A DNA stretch of 12,996 nt from the NCBI GenBank assembly GCA_958426095.1, contig CATZYB010000056.1, positions 1 through 12,996 of the forward strand. Direction: 5' to 3'. The position numbers and the translations under genes are program-made. Shown here piece after piece: positions 1-6,595 of this stretch (positions within the stretch are counted from its first letter, which is position 1; every line of letters starts with the position of its first letter). Under the pieces are notes generated by a model, which was not told where the DNA came from, searched no databases, and saw only the letters and a list, made by a program, of their open reading frames with translations. This DNA is from an uncultured Lachnospiraceae bacterium (GTDB lineage Bacteria; Bacillota; Clostridia; Lachnospirales; Lachnospiraceae).

Positions 1-161
1 CCCTTCGCCTTCACCATTTCAATGACATTGCGAACGACTTCCCGCTCGCACTTTGAATGATTTAAAAATTCTTTATAGCTCTCACAAAAAGCCTGACTTT
101 CTGCGATGACAGCATCATCACGTATAAGCTCTGATGCGAGTTTATCCATATGTAATGACAT
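1..161 (-). CDS. N-terminal fragment of a probable M18-family aminopeptidase (runs off the window)
   Basis: An open frame starts with ATG at 161 on the minus strand, six bases after a GGGGG purine run that serves as ribosome binding site. It stays open to the window edge, giving 53 residues. A second in-frame ATG lies four codons in. The visible part (AFCESYKEFL, then KCEREVV, then IEMVKAKG) resembles the N-terminus of bacterial M18 (aminopeptidase I-type) zinc metallopeptidases, where an aromatic-rich YxxFL stretch is followed by a TERE-like motif. The metal-binding and catalytic residues lie outside the window, so the call rests on N-terminal resemblance only. M18 enzymes are cytosolic and remove N-terminal residues from peptides, which suits a position 68 nt downstream of a peptide-uptake operon on the same strand. 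It could be co-transcribed with that operon, since no clear promoter is visible in the gap. Confidence 0.6.
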   Translation of the reverse strand, partial: MSLHMDKLASELIRDDAVIAESQAFCESYKEFLNHSKCEREVVRNVIEMVKAK

Positions 162-191
162 AGTTATCCCCCGATTTCTATAGACAGAGTT

Positions 192-216
192 ACCCGATGC
201 GCATAACGCATCGGGT
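192..216 (-). terminator. 10-bp hairpin after the binding-protein gene; possible terminator or mRNA-stabilising stem
   Basis: The arms at 192-201 (ACCCGATGCG) and 207-216 (CGCATCGGGT) are perfect inverted repeats around a 5-base loop. The hairpin begins 13 nt past the stop codon of the solute-binding-protein gene. Read on the minus strand, the stem is followed by AACTCTGTC rather than a U-run, so it is not a textbook intrinsic terminator. It may terminate partially, or cap the 3' end of the binding-protein message. Confidence 0.5.
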
Positions 217-229
217 TCTCCGCCTGTTT

Positions 230-1885
230 TTATTTTACAACAACATCTTTAATATAGAAGTTCCAGATATAGGATGGGCTCATTGTATATTCCACATTCT
301 GATTCATAACGACACGGTTTGTTGCATAGTAGAATGTGATCATCGGGCATTCCTGGCCAACGATATCCAGGGTCTGCTGTAAAAGTTCGGTACGTTCTTC
401 CAGGTCGACAGACGCATTTTCTTTCTGCAAAAGTTCATCAACCTCAGCGTTGGAATAGCAGGATGCGTTAGCACCGCCTTCACCGGCATTCTGTGAATAG
501 AATAATGGATAAATATTTGCAGCGGCATCCGGATAATCTGCCTCCCAGTTGACAACCAACAGATCGTAGTCACGGCTTGTACCAAACTGATAGTTGCTCA
601 TTTCAGAACCGTCAACCACTTCAACATCCACATTGATACCAATTTCCTTCAATGCGGACTGTACATATAATGCACAGGAAGAACGAACAGAGCTGTTCTT
701 TACATAAAGCACACAGTCAAATCCATCCGGATAGCTGGATTTTGCCATATATTCTTTGGCCTTTTCCAAATCCCCTTTCGGATCAAAGGCTGTCTCTGCA
801 TATTTGCTCCAGGAATCGGATGCGGCGCCGTAAAGAGCGCTTCCAAAAGGAATGGAGTTGATCGCTTCTTCGCCGTCTTCGCTTAAAATGCTGTTGTACA
901 AACCGTCTTTATCCAATGCATAAGCTACGGCCAGACGTACATTGACATCAGAGAAATATTCGCTCTGGCAGTTAATGGCCATGTGGAGACAGGACCAGCT
1001 TCCGATATCGGAAATTGCAAGATTTCCGGCGCTTTCCAGTTCAGGAAGCATTTCTGTCGGCGGTTCCAGCGCAAAGTCAACCTGTTCATTTTTCAGTGCT
1101 GTAACAAGGGTTGTTTCATCGTTGATAATCTGGAAATCGATATTTTTAATCTGTGGAGTTACGGAAGAATCCCAGTAGTTTTCATTACTCTTTAAAGTAA
1201 TTTCACTGCCTGTTACCCAATTATCATAGACATACGGACCCGTAGCAACAACAGCGACGCCAGGGCCTCCGAATGTATCGGCGTTTTCTTCGGCATAAGC
1301 TTTTTCAATAATACATCCGGCAGTTGTGGCGAAGGCATACTGCCATGCCGCATCCGGCTGGGCCAGTTTTACAGTCATTTCCCAGTCTCCGGTCTGTTCG
1401 ATGGATTCTACATTATCATAAAACCATGCCATATTTGATGCAACGTCCGCATCCATATGACGCTGTACGGAGAAAAGCACATCGTCCATAGTCATTGGAT
1501 TGCCGTCAGAAAAGTTGACGTCATCCCGAATCTGATAAACATAGGTTGTAGAATCCACGGCCTCCCAATCCGAAGCCAGCATTGGTTCCAATCCGCCGTC
1601 AGCCGTAAACTGCAGCAAGGATTCACACACCTGATCTACAACCTGATTCGTTGTATGGTCATAGGCAAAGGCCGGGTCGAAGGAAACAATGTCCTGCTGT
1701 AACGCAACAACCAGCGTATCCTTTGCGCCGGAAGTGCTTTCTGCCGCATTTTCACTGCTTGCTTCAGAACCGGATTCTGCGGCTGCTGTTGTCTGAGTTG
1801 TTCCTGATGAGCCGCTTCCACAGGCTGTCAGTGCAAATGCTGCGGCCATAGCGGCGGCACTTACCTTTAAAAAACTTCTTTTCAT
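230..1885 (-). CDS. Peptide ABC transporter substrate-binding lipoprotein (SBP family 5, DppA/OppA-like)
   Basis: This 551-residue extracytoplasmic receptor delivers a peptide-type ligand to the importer encoded just upstream. The N-terminus is a lipoprotein signal peptide: a basic start (MKRSFLK), an Ala-rich hydrophobic core, and a lipobox LTAC with the lipidated Cys at residue 22. A Ser/Thr/Gly/Ala-rich linker to about residue 54 follows, and would tether the domain to the outer face of the membrane. The mature part begins with TLVVALQQDIVSFDP, the usual opening of family-5 binding proteins, and the total length is normal for the family. It starts with ATG behind AGGAGAGAGG, a strong site consistent with the receptor being made in excess. 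It is the last gene of the five-gene operon, 32 nt after the second ATPase. Family 5 also contains nickel, haem and opine receptors; the ligand cannot be read from sequence, and peptides are the default inference. Confidence 0.92.
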   Translation of the reverse strand: MKRSFLKVSAAAMAAAFALTACGSGSSGTTQTTAAAESGSEASSENAAESTSGAKDTLVVALQQDIVSFDPAFAYDHTTNQVVDQVCESLLQFTADGGLEPMLASDWEAVDSTTYVYQIRDDVNFSDGNPMTMDDVLFSVQRHMDADVASNMAWFYDNVESIEQTGDWEMTVKLAQPDAAWQYAFATTAGCIIEKAYAEENADTFGGPGVAVVATGPYVYDNWVTGSEITLKSNENYWDSSVTPQIKNIDFQIINDETTLVTALKNEQVDFALEPPTEMLPELESAGNLAISDIGSWSCLHMAINCQSEYFSDVNVRLAVAYALDKDGLYNSILSEDGEEAINSIPFGSALYGAASDSWSKYAETAFDPKGDLEKAKEYMAKSSYPDGFDCVLYVKNSSVRSSCALYVQSALKEIGINVDVEVVDGSEMSNYQFGTSRDYDLLVVNWEADYPDAAANIYPLFYSQNAGEGGANASCYSNAEVDELLQKENASVDLEERTELLQQTLDIVGQECPMITFYYATNRVVMNQNVEYTMSPSYIWNFYIKDVVVK

Positions 1886-1917
1886 AGTATCCTCTCTCCT
1901 TTATATTTTCCTCCCGT

Positions 1918-2892
1918 TCAGGAGTTTTTAGCGTAGTTTAGTTTCTCTGTGCGAAGACATGAAACATAATGCGTTCCTCCAATGCACTTTTCCTCCGGTG
2001 AATTGCAGTTACACAGGCCCTCTTTATATTGGCTGCACCGCGGCCAGAACCTGCATCCCGAAGGCACATTCATCGCATTTGGAATATCACCGGAAAGCAT
2101 GATCCGGCCAGATTCCTTATCCGGGTCATCCTTTGGCCTGGAAGATAAAAGCGCCTGTGTATATGGATGGGTCGGATCAGAAAATATTTCCTCAGCCGTT
2201 CCCTTTTCCACTACGGTTCCCAAATACATGACAACAACCCTGTCACATACATGGCGGACCACAGTTAAATCATGAGAAATAAACATCATGGTCAGATTGC
2301 TGTCCTTGCGGATATCCATAAATATATTTAAAATCTGAGCCTGCACGGAAACATCCAGGGCAGAAACCGGTTCATCGGCCATAATAAATTCCGGTTTTAA
2401 CAGCATCGCCCGGGCAATGGCCAGACGCTGAAGCTGACCGCCGGAGAGTTCATTCGGATGACGGTGAAGTACATTCTCATCCAGATTAATCCAGGTAATC
2501 ATCTCCTGAATCCTCTGATCGATCTCCTGCTCCGACATTTTATAAAAGCGGCCCACCTCTGTGATCGAATCCCAAATGGTCCGTTTCGGATCAAATGAAG
2601 AAAACGGATTCTGAAAAACCATCTGCATCCTGGAACGATATTCCCGCATCTGTTTCGGACCAAATTTCGTAATATCTGTTCCGTCATAGTAAATATTTCC
2701 GCCGCTGACATCGATCAGCCGCATAATACAGCGGCCCAGCGTGGATTTTCCGCAACCCGATTCCCCGACCACGCCGACAAAGGAACCTTTCGGAATTTCC
2801 AGACAAATGCCATCCAGAGCCTTCACCTGCTTGGAATCCTTGCTGAAATATTTACGCACATTATCAACCCGGATCAATACTTCTTCAGACAT
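1918..2892 (-). CDS. Peptide ABC transporter ATP-binding protein (DppF/OppF-like)
   Basis: Cytoplasmic ATPase that pairs with the neighbouring ATPase to power import. The 324-residue protein has Walker A GESGCGKST at about residues 43-51, signature LSGGQLQR, Walker B FIMADEP, and an H-loop His in ISHDLTVV. The C-terminal Opp/Dpp extension carries a Cys-rich stretch (CRFWPRC and later Cys), which in relatives helps dimerisation and may hold an iron-sulfur cluster. I choose ATG at 2892: AGGGAGG lies about 8 nt upstream and the product then starts MSEEVLIRV, typical of the family. An 18-codon upstream extension in the same frame would lie inside the preceding gene and lacks a better site. The start overlaps the preceding stop by 8 nt (ATGTCTGA), implying translational coupling of the two ATPases. 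Confidence 0.93.
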   Translation of the reverse strand: MSEEVLIRVDNVRKYFSKDSKQVKALDGICLEIPKGSFVGVVGESGCGKSTLGRCIMRLIDVSGGNIYYDGTDITKFGPKQMREYRSRMQMVFQNPFSSFDPKRTIWDSITEVGRFYKMSEQEIDQRIQEMITWINLDENVLHRHPNELSGGQLQRLAIARAMLLKPEFIMADEPVSALDVSVQAQILNIFMDIRKDSNLTMMFISHDLTVVRHVCDRVVVMYLGTVVEKGTAEEIFSDPTHPYTQALLSSRPKDDPDKESGRIMLSGDIPNAMNVPSGCRFWPRCSQYKEGLCNCNSPEEKCIGGTHYVSCLRTEKLNYAKNS

Positions 2893-3883
2893 TTTCCACA
2901 CCTCCCTTATCATACAAATGGCAGCTGCACATATGACCATTTCCAAAGTCTGTCAACTCGGGAGCCCGTGTCTGACACTCCGGCAAAGCCCGGCGGCATC
3001 TCGGTGCATATGGACATCCGACAATTTCCCGGTCCAGCCGCGGCGGAAATCCCGGAATCGTCACCAGTTTTTCTCCGGTAGCTTCATCCCTTGGAATACT
3101 GTCGATCAGATCCTTTGTATATGGGTGCTTTGGCCGATGAAAAATGGCAGATACATCGCCGGTCTCCGCAATTTTCCCCGCATACATGACCGAAACCCTG
3201 TCGCACAATTCGGCAATGACGCCAAAATTATGGGTAATAATGATAATACTCATATGATATTCGTCTTTTAATTTCTTTAATAATTCCAGAATCTGTGCCT
3301 GCATCGTCACATCCAGGGCTGTTGTCGCTTCATCGGCGATCAGAAGTTTCGGTCGGCAAGCCACGGCCATGGCAATGGAGGCTCTCTGGAGCATACCGCC
3401 GGAAAATTCAAAAGGATATTGTTTATACCTCTTTTCCGGAGGGAAGATGCCCACCTCATCCAGAAGCTTATAGACCCGCTCCGTCGCTTCCTGTTTGCTG
3501 ATACTTTCATGGGTCAGGATCGTTTCCCGGATCTGTTCCCCGACGGTGATCAGCGGATCAAAAGTAGTCATCGGGTCCTGAAAGATCATGGCAATATCCT
3601 TTCCCCGAATAGCACCCAGACTTTTTCGGTTCATTTTCATAATGTCTTCGGTTTTATCCCCCGGATTATATAAGATTTTTCCCGAATAAAAGGTCTTTTT
3701 TTCATCATGCAGGCGGAGAATAGATTTGGCCGTCATTGTTTTTCCACAGCCCGATTCCCCGACAATACCATGGGTTTCACCGGCCCGGATATCCAGGTTT
3801 ATATCCCGGACGGCATGTATCAATCCCCGACTTGTAATTAAATCCAATTTCAAATGCTGCAAAGAAACTAAATTTTCACTCAT
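2885..3883 (-). CDS. Peptide ABC transporter ATP-binding protein (DppD/OppD-like)
   Basis: First of the two nucleotide-binding subunits of the importer, 332 residues, cytoplasmic. Visible motifs are Walker A GESGCGKT at about residues 42-49, a Q-loop in MIFQDPMTT, signature FSGGMLQRA, Walker B LLIADEATTALD, and the H-loop His in IITHNFGVI. The C-terminal oligopeptide-transporter extension contains GCPYAPRC and further cysteines near the end. ATG at 3883 follows the permease stop by 2 nt, with AGGGGG upstream. Its last bases hold the ribosome binding site and start codon of the next ATPase, so the pair is probably made in equal amounts. The D-type assignment rests on operon order and on the FSGGMLQR signature, usual for the OppD/DppD partner. 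Confidence 0.93.
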   Translation of the reverse strand: MSENLVSLQHLKLDLITSRGLIHAVRDINLDIRAGETHGIVGESGCGKTMTAKSILRLHDEKKTFYSGKILYNPGDKTEDIMKMNRKSLGAIRGKDIAMIFQDPMTTFDPLITVGEQIRETILTHESISKQEATERVYKLLDEVGIFPPEKRYKQYPFEFSGGMLQRASIAMAVACRPKLLIADEATTALDVTMQAQILELLKKLKDEYHMSIIIITHNFGVIAELCDRVSVMYAGKIAETGDVSAIFHRPKHPYTKDLIDSIPRDEATGEKLVTIPGFPPRLDREIVGCPYAPRCRRALPECQTRAPELTDFGNGHMCSCHLYDKGGVENV

Positions 3884-3885
3884 TT

Positions 3886-4800
3886 CTACGCCGCCCCCTG
3901 TTCTATGTTCTGTGCCTGCTCCTGCAAACGATGCTGGCGCATCAGTTTTTTATAAGAAGGAAGCTTTCGCTCCTGTGGGTTCATGTATTTCTGCACGCCG
4001 TCCACAAAAACATTTAAGGCTACAACAGTGATCACCATACAAAAAGCCGGTGACAGGGCCAGCATTGGATGGGATAAAAGGAAAATACGTCCATCCTCCA
4101 GCATGGCGCCCCAGTCGGACAGCGGCGCCTGAACGCCCAGCCCCAGAAAACTCAAAGAAGCCAGATCAAGGATGGCTGAACCGACATCCAATGTCAACTG
4201 AACGAGCAGCGTGGATATACAATTCGGTAAAATATGGTAAAACAAAATCCTTCCGGAACCATAACCGATGGAACGGCAGGCTTCGACGTAGGTTTTATTT
4301 TTCTCGACAAGAACAAGGGAACGGGTCAGCTTTGCCAGCATCGGCACATAAATAATGCCCAGCGCCAGAACGGATTTAGAAATTCCCCGTCCAAAAACAG
4401 CGACAAATACAAAGGCCAACAGCAAGGACGGAAATGATATGATAACATCCGTAATCCGCATTAAAATCTTATCAACCCATCCGCCGTAATAACCGGCGAA
4501 AAGTCCCATCGGTACACCGATGATAATCGAAATTCCCACAACACCCAATGCGCTTAAAAGCGTTGTCCGGCCGCCAAACAAGAGTCTGGATAAAATATCC
4601 CGTCCGGTTTTATCTGTTCCAAGCAAATGGGCCTTCGTCGGTCCGGAAAGCACTGCGGTAAAATCCAGCGCATCCGGGTCGCACGGTGCAAGAACGTCGG
4701 CAAAAATGCAAGACAGAATAATCACTGCCAGTATGATGATACTTATAATGACCGGAACGGTAAAAAGCGTTCCCTCTCTCTCCGTATTCTTCTTTTTCAT
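3886..4800 (-). CDS. Peptide ABC transporter permease (DppC/OppC-like)
   Basis: Second transmembrane subunit of the importer, 304 residues. After a charged start (MKKKNTEREG) the first membrane segment spans roughly residues 14-36. A periplasmic part follows containing the family landmark LLGTDKTGRDILSRLLFGGRTTL. Five more hydrophobic segments come after it, with the EAA loop that contacts the ATPases at YVEACRSIGYG through HILPN. The C-terminal RDPRLR-type ending is replaced by a longer Gln-rich tail (HRLQEQAQNIEQG), a minor oddity. The ATG lies 2 nt after the upstream permease stop, with AAAGGAGG inside the end of that gene. Length and layout are normal for DppC/OppC/NikC, and the substrate class is inferred from the operon. 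Confidence 0.93.
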   Translation of the reverse strand: MKKKNTEREGTLFTVPVIISIIILAVIILSCIFADVLAPCDPDALDFTAVLSGPTKAHLLGTDKTGRDILSRLLFGGRTTLLSALGVVGISIIIGVPMGLFAGYYGGWVDKILMRITDVIISFPSLLLAFVFVAVFGRGISKSVLALGIIYVPMLAKLTRSLVLVEKNKTYVEACRSIGYGSGRILFYHILPNCISTLLVQLTLDVGSAILDLASLSFLGLGVQAPLSDWGAMLEDGRIFLLSHPMLALSPAFCMVITVVALNVFVDGVQKYMNPQERKLPSYKKLMRQHRLQEQAQNIEQGAA

Positions 4801-4802
4801 TG

Positions 4803-5756
4803 TCAGTCAGCCTCCTTTGCTCCAAGACGGATTCTTGGGTCAATGACACAATAAAGAATATCGATAATCGTACTGATGGTCAGATAAATAACAACCAGGA
4901 TCAATACAACATCCTGAACGATCGGGTAATTGCTCGCCTTTACCGCATCGATCAGCAGCGAACCGATACCGGATAAGGAAAAAATACTTTCGACAAGAAC
5001 AGCGCCGACTATCATACCGCCGACCTGAATTCCGACAACGGAAAGCACTGGAATAATGGCATTTTTCAGACAATGCTTAAATACGATTTTTGAAGTTGGA
5101 AGTCCCTTCGCCATCAATGTCTGGACATAATTGGATTCCAACTGGGTCGTCATTCCGGAACGGGTCACCCGCATGGTCAACGTCATACGCACCAGCGCCA
5201 TGGCGATACACGGAAAAATGATACGTGTAAAATACTCCCCGACGTTGTTATATGTACCGGTAATCGGAAAACTTGGCGCCACCTTTGCCAGAATAAGAAC
5301 GATAACAACGCTCATAACAAAAGGAGGAATTGCCGCGGCAACTAATGATAATGTGGAAATCAATGTGTCAACCCAGCTGTTTTTCTTTAATGCCGTATAC
5401 ACTCCCAGAGGAATGCTGACTCCCAGACTTAAAATAGTTCCGCCGACAACAAGTCCGGCGGTCACCGGCACGCGGCTTCCGATCAAAGACATCACCGGCT
5501 GCTGATACTTATAGTCAATCCCCCAGTTTCCGGTAAGAAGCCCCTTGATCCATAACCAATACTGCACAGGCAGCGGCTTGTCCAGATTAAAGCTGGCCCG
5601 GGTATTCGCAACGACATCCGCACTCGTATTCTTTCCGCCCAGGATGACCGCCACCGGGTCGATTCTGGATAACCGAATAAGTACAAATATCAGTACACTG
5701 ACAACGATCAGTGTGACCAGATACTCCGCCACCTTTTTTGCAATCGTTTTTTTCAT
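4803..5756 (-). CDS. Peptide ABC transporter permease (DppB/OppB-like), first gene of the operon
   Basis: First transmembrane subunit of the importer, 317 residues with about six membrane helices. The N-terminal helix (roughly residues 11-29, from EYLVTLIVV) precedes the large extracytoplasmic loop typical of DppB/OppB. The EAA loop is YVQTLMAKGLP to NAIIP, and the protein ends with the family's IDPRIRLG. The start is ATG at 5756 behind GAGAGG. It opens a five-gene operon with gaps of 2 and 2 nt, an 8-nt overlap, then 32 nt. The leader RNA upstream contains a terminator-like hairpin (5790-5835), so expression of the whole importer may be controlled by transcription attenuation. OppB, DppB and NikB cannot be separated by eye. 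Confidence 0.93.
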   Translation of the reverse strand: MKKTIAKKVAEYLVTLIVVSVLIFVLIRLSRIDPVAVILGGKNTSADVVANTRASFNLDKPLPVQYWLWIKGLLTGNWGIDYKYQQPVMSLIGSRVPVTAGLVVGGTILSLGVSIPLGVYTALKKNSWVDTLISTLSLVAAAIPPFVMSVVIVLILAKVAPSFPITGTYNNVGEYFTRIIFPCIAMALVRMTLTMRVTRSGMTTQLESNYVQTLMAKGLPTSKIVFKHCLKNAIIPVLSVVGIQVGGMIVGAVLVESIFSLSGIGSLLIDAVKASNYPIVQDVVLILVVIYLTISTIIDILYCVIDPRIRLGAKEAD

Positions 5757-5789
5757 GGTTTTTCCTCTCTTTTCTTTAATAAATTGAAC

Positions 5790-5844
5790 AAAAAAAGACG
5801 TAAATACCTGTCCAACGACAGATTTTTACGTCTTTGTAAAATCT
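5790..5844 (-). promoter_or_regulatory. Candidate transcription attenuator in the leader of the peptide-transporter operon
   Basis: The outer arms 5794-5804 and 5825-5835 form 11 perfect base pairs, and an inner stem 5808-5812/5817-5821 (CTGTC with GACAG) closes a 4-base loop. On the minus strand the structure is followed at once by seven U (5796-5790), the form of an intrinsic terminator, about 34 nt ahead of the permease start. A competing hairpin pairs 5820-5829 with 5836-5844 (9 pairs, one bulge) and uses part of the same terminator arm, so the two cannot form together. The start site inferred from the promoter at 5876-5903 lies only about 34 nt before the terminator stem, leaving little room for a riboswitch aptamer; no ligand or leader peptide is recognisable. 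Confidence 0.6.
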
Positions 5845-5875
5845 ATGTAAATATTAAGTTAAATCTTACTGTCAT

Positions 5876-5903
5876 ATTTTACCATATTGAATTTTAAAGT
5901 CAA
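5876..5903 (-). promoter_or_regulatory. Sigma-70-type promoter for the peptide-transporter operon
   Basis: On the minus strand a -35 TTGACT (5903-5898) is followed after 16 nt by a -10 TAAAAT (5881-5876). Transcription would begin near 5869, giving a leader of about 112 nt to the first permease. It is the best promoter match in the divergent intergenic region on this strand. Confidence 0.6.
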
Positions 5904-5925
5904 TAGAAAATTTTAGCCCAGCAAT

Positions 5926-5954
5926 TGTCAACTATTTTTATTTTTAAGTTGACA
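5926..5954. promoter_or_regulatory. Inverted repeat resembling a BirA (biotin repressor) operator
   Basis: The perfect inverted repeat TGTCAAC (5926-5932), 15 nt, GTTGACA (5948-5954) sits just upstream of bioY. BirA operators known from other bacteria have the form TGTnAAC-N14 to N16-GTTnACA, and bioY is a standard target of biotin-charged BirA. The right half contains the bioY -35, so bound repressor would block that promoter. The left half lies about 22 nt upstream of the -35 of the divergent transporter promoter. BirA itself is not encoded here, so the assignment is inferred from form and context. Confidence 0.65.
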
Positions 5955-5977
5955 TTTATCCCCGGCCATGATATCCT
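5949..5977 (+). promoter_or_regulatory. Promoter of bioY
   Basis: A consensus -35 TTGACA (5949-5954), 17-nt spacer and -10 TATCCT (5972-5977) predict transcription from about 5984, giving a leader near 50 nt. The -35 lies inside the right half of the putative BirA operator. Confidence 0.55.
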
Positions 5978-6032
5978 TTTCAAAGCTTTAAAGTTGTTCG
6001 CCGCAGCTTGGCGGCAGAAAGAGAGGATAATT

Positions 6033-6587
6033 ATGACATCAATGACATCAACAAAAATGAAAACTCTGGATATGGCTTATATCGGACTTTTTGCCGTGGT
6101 TATAGCAATCTGCTCCTGGATTTCCATTCCTACCGTTGTTCCGTTTACTTTACAGACCTTTGCCGTTTTTCTGGCTGTGGCCGTTCTGGGCGGAAAACGG
6201 GGCACCTTATCGGTTATCGTCTATGTACTTCTGGGTGCTGTCGGTCTTCCTGTATTTTCCGGTTTTAAAGGCGGCTTCGGTGTTTTACTGAATACCACCG
6301 GCGGTTACATCATCGGTTTTATATTCTCTGCCCTTGTCATGTGGGCTTTTGAAAAAGCCTTCGGCAAAAAGACCTGGGCGCTGATTCTTTCCATGGTACT
6401 GGCTCTCATTGTATGCTACGCCTTCGGTACCGCCTGGTTTATGGTCGTCTATGCAAAAAATGTGGGCGCTGTCGGTCTTTCCGCCGTCCTTGGATGGTGT
6501 GTTATTCCATTTATCATTCCGGATCTGGCTAAAATTGTATTGGCATTTGTTTTAGGTAAGCAAATTTCCAAAGCAGTTACATTATAA
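6033..6587 (+). CDS. bioY: Biotin transporter BioY (ECF-transporter substrate-binding S component)
   Basis: Integral membrane protein of 184 residues that binds biotin and, with a shared EcfA/EcfA'/EcfT energising module encoded elsewhere, imports it. Family marks are VPFTLQTFAVFLAVAVLGGKRG near residues 36-57, GLPVFSGFKGGFGVLL, then TTGGYIIGF, and YAFGTAWF near residue 130. About six hydrophobic segments are visible. The usual GPTGGY appears here as NTTGGY, a small deviation. ATG at 6033 is chosen: GAGAGG precedes it by 6 nt and the product begins MTSMTSTKMKTLDMAYIG. An in-frame TTG at 5925 would add 36 residues but lies inside the operator, upstream of the promoter. It is the only plus-strand gene, and converges on the dehydrogenase gene with an 8-nt gap. 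Probably repressed by BirA when biotin is plentiful. Confidence 0.93.
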   Translation: MTSMTSTKMKTLDMAYIGLFAVVIAICSWISIPTVVPFTLQTFAVFLAVAVLGGKRGTLSVIVYVLLGAVGLPVFSGFKGGFGVLLNTTGGYIIGFIFSALVMWAFEKAFGKKTWALILSMVLALIVCYAFGTAWFMVVYAKNVGAVGLSAVLGWCVIPFIIPDLAKIVLAFVLGKQISKAVTL

Positions 6588-6595
6588 GAATGGTA

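Noticed and set aside
2741..3271. A 176-codon plus-strand open frame
   Set aside because: It lies wholly antisense to the two ABC ATPase genes, which show full Walker and signature motifs; its translation has no recognisable domain and no good ribosome binding site.
230..5756. Nickel (Nik-type) rather than peptide importer
   Set aside because: The families overlap and this cannot be excluded, but two full Opp/Dpp-type ATPases with C-terminal Cys extensions and a probable peptidase downstream favour peptides; no nickel enzyme or NikR-like site is visible.
5925..6032. 36-residue N-terminal extension of BioY from TTG
   Set aside because: The extension begins inside the inverted repeat and upstream of the predicted promoter; the ATG at 6033 has a proper ribosome binding site and gives a normal BioY N-terminus.
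5757..6032. Riboswitch or T-box in the divergent intergenic region
   Set aside because: The leader on either strand is too short for a known aptamer and shows no T-box sequence; only the terminator-like and competing hairpins can be supported.
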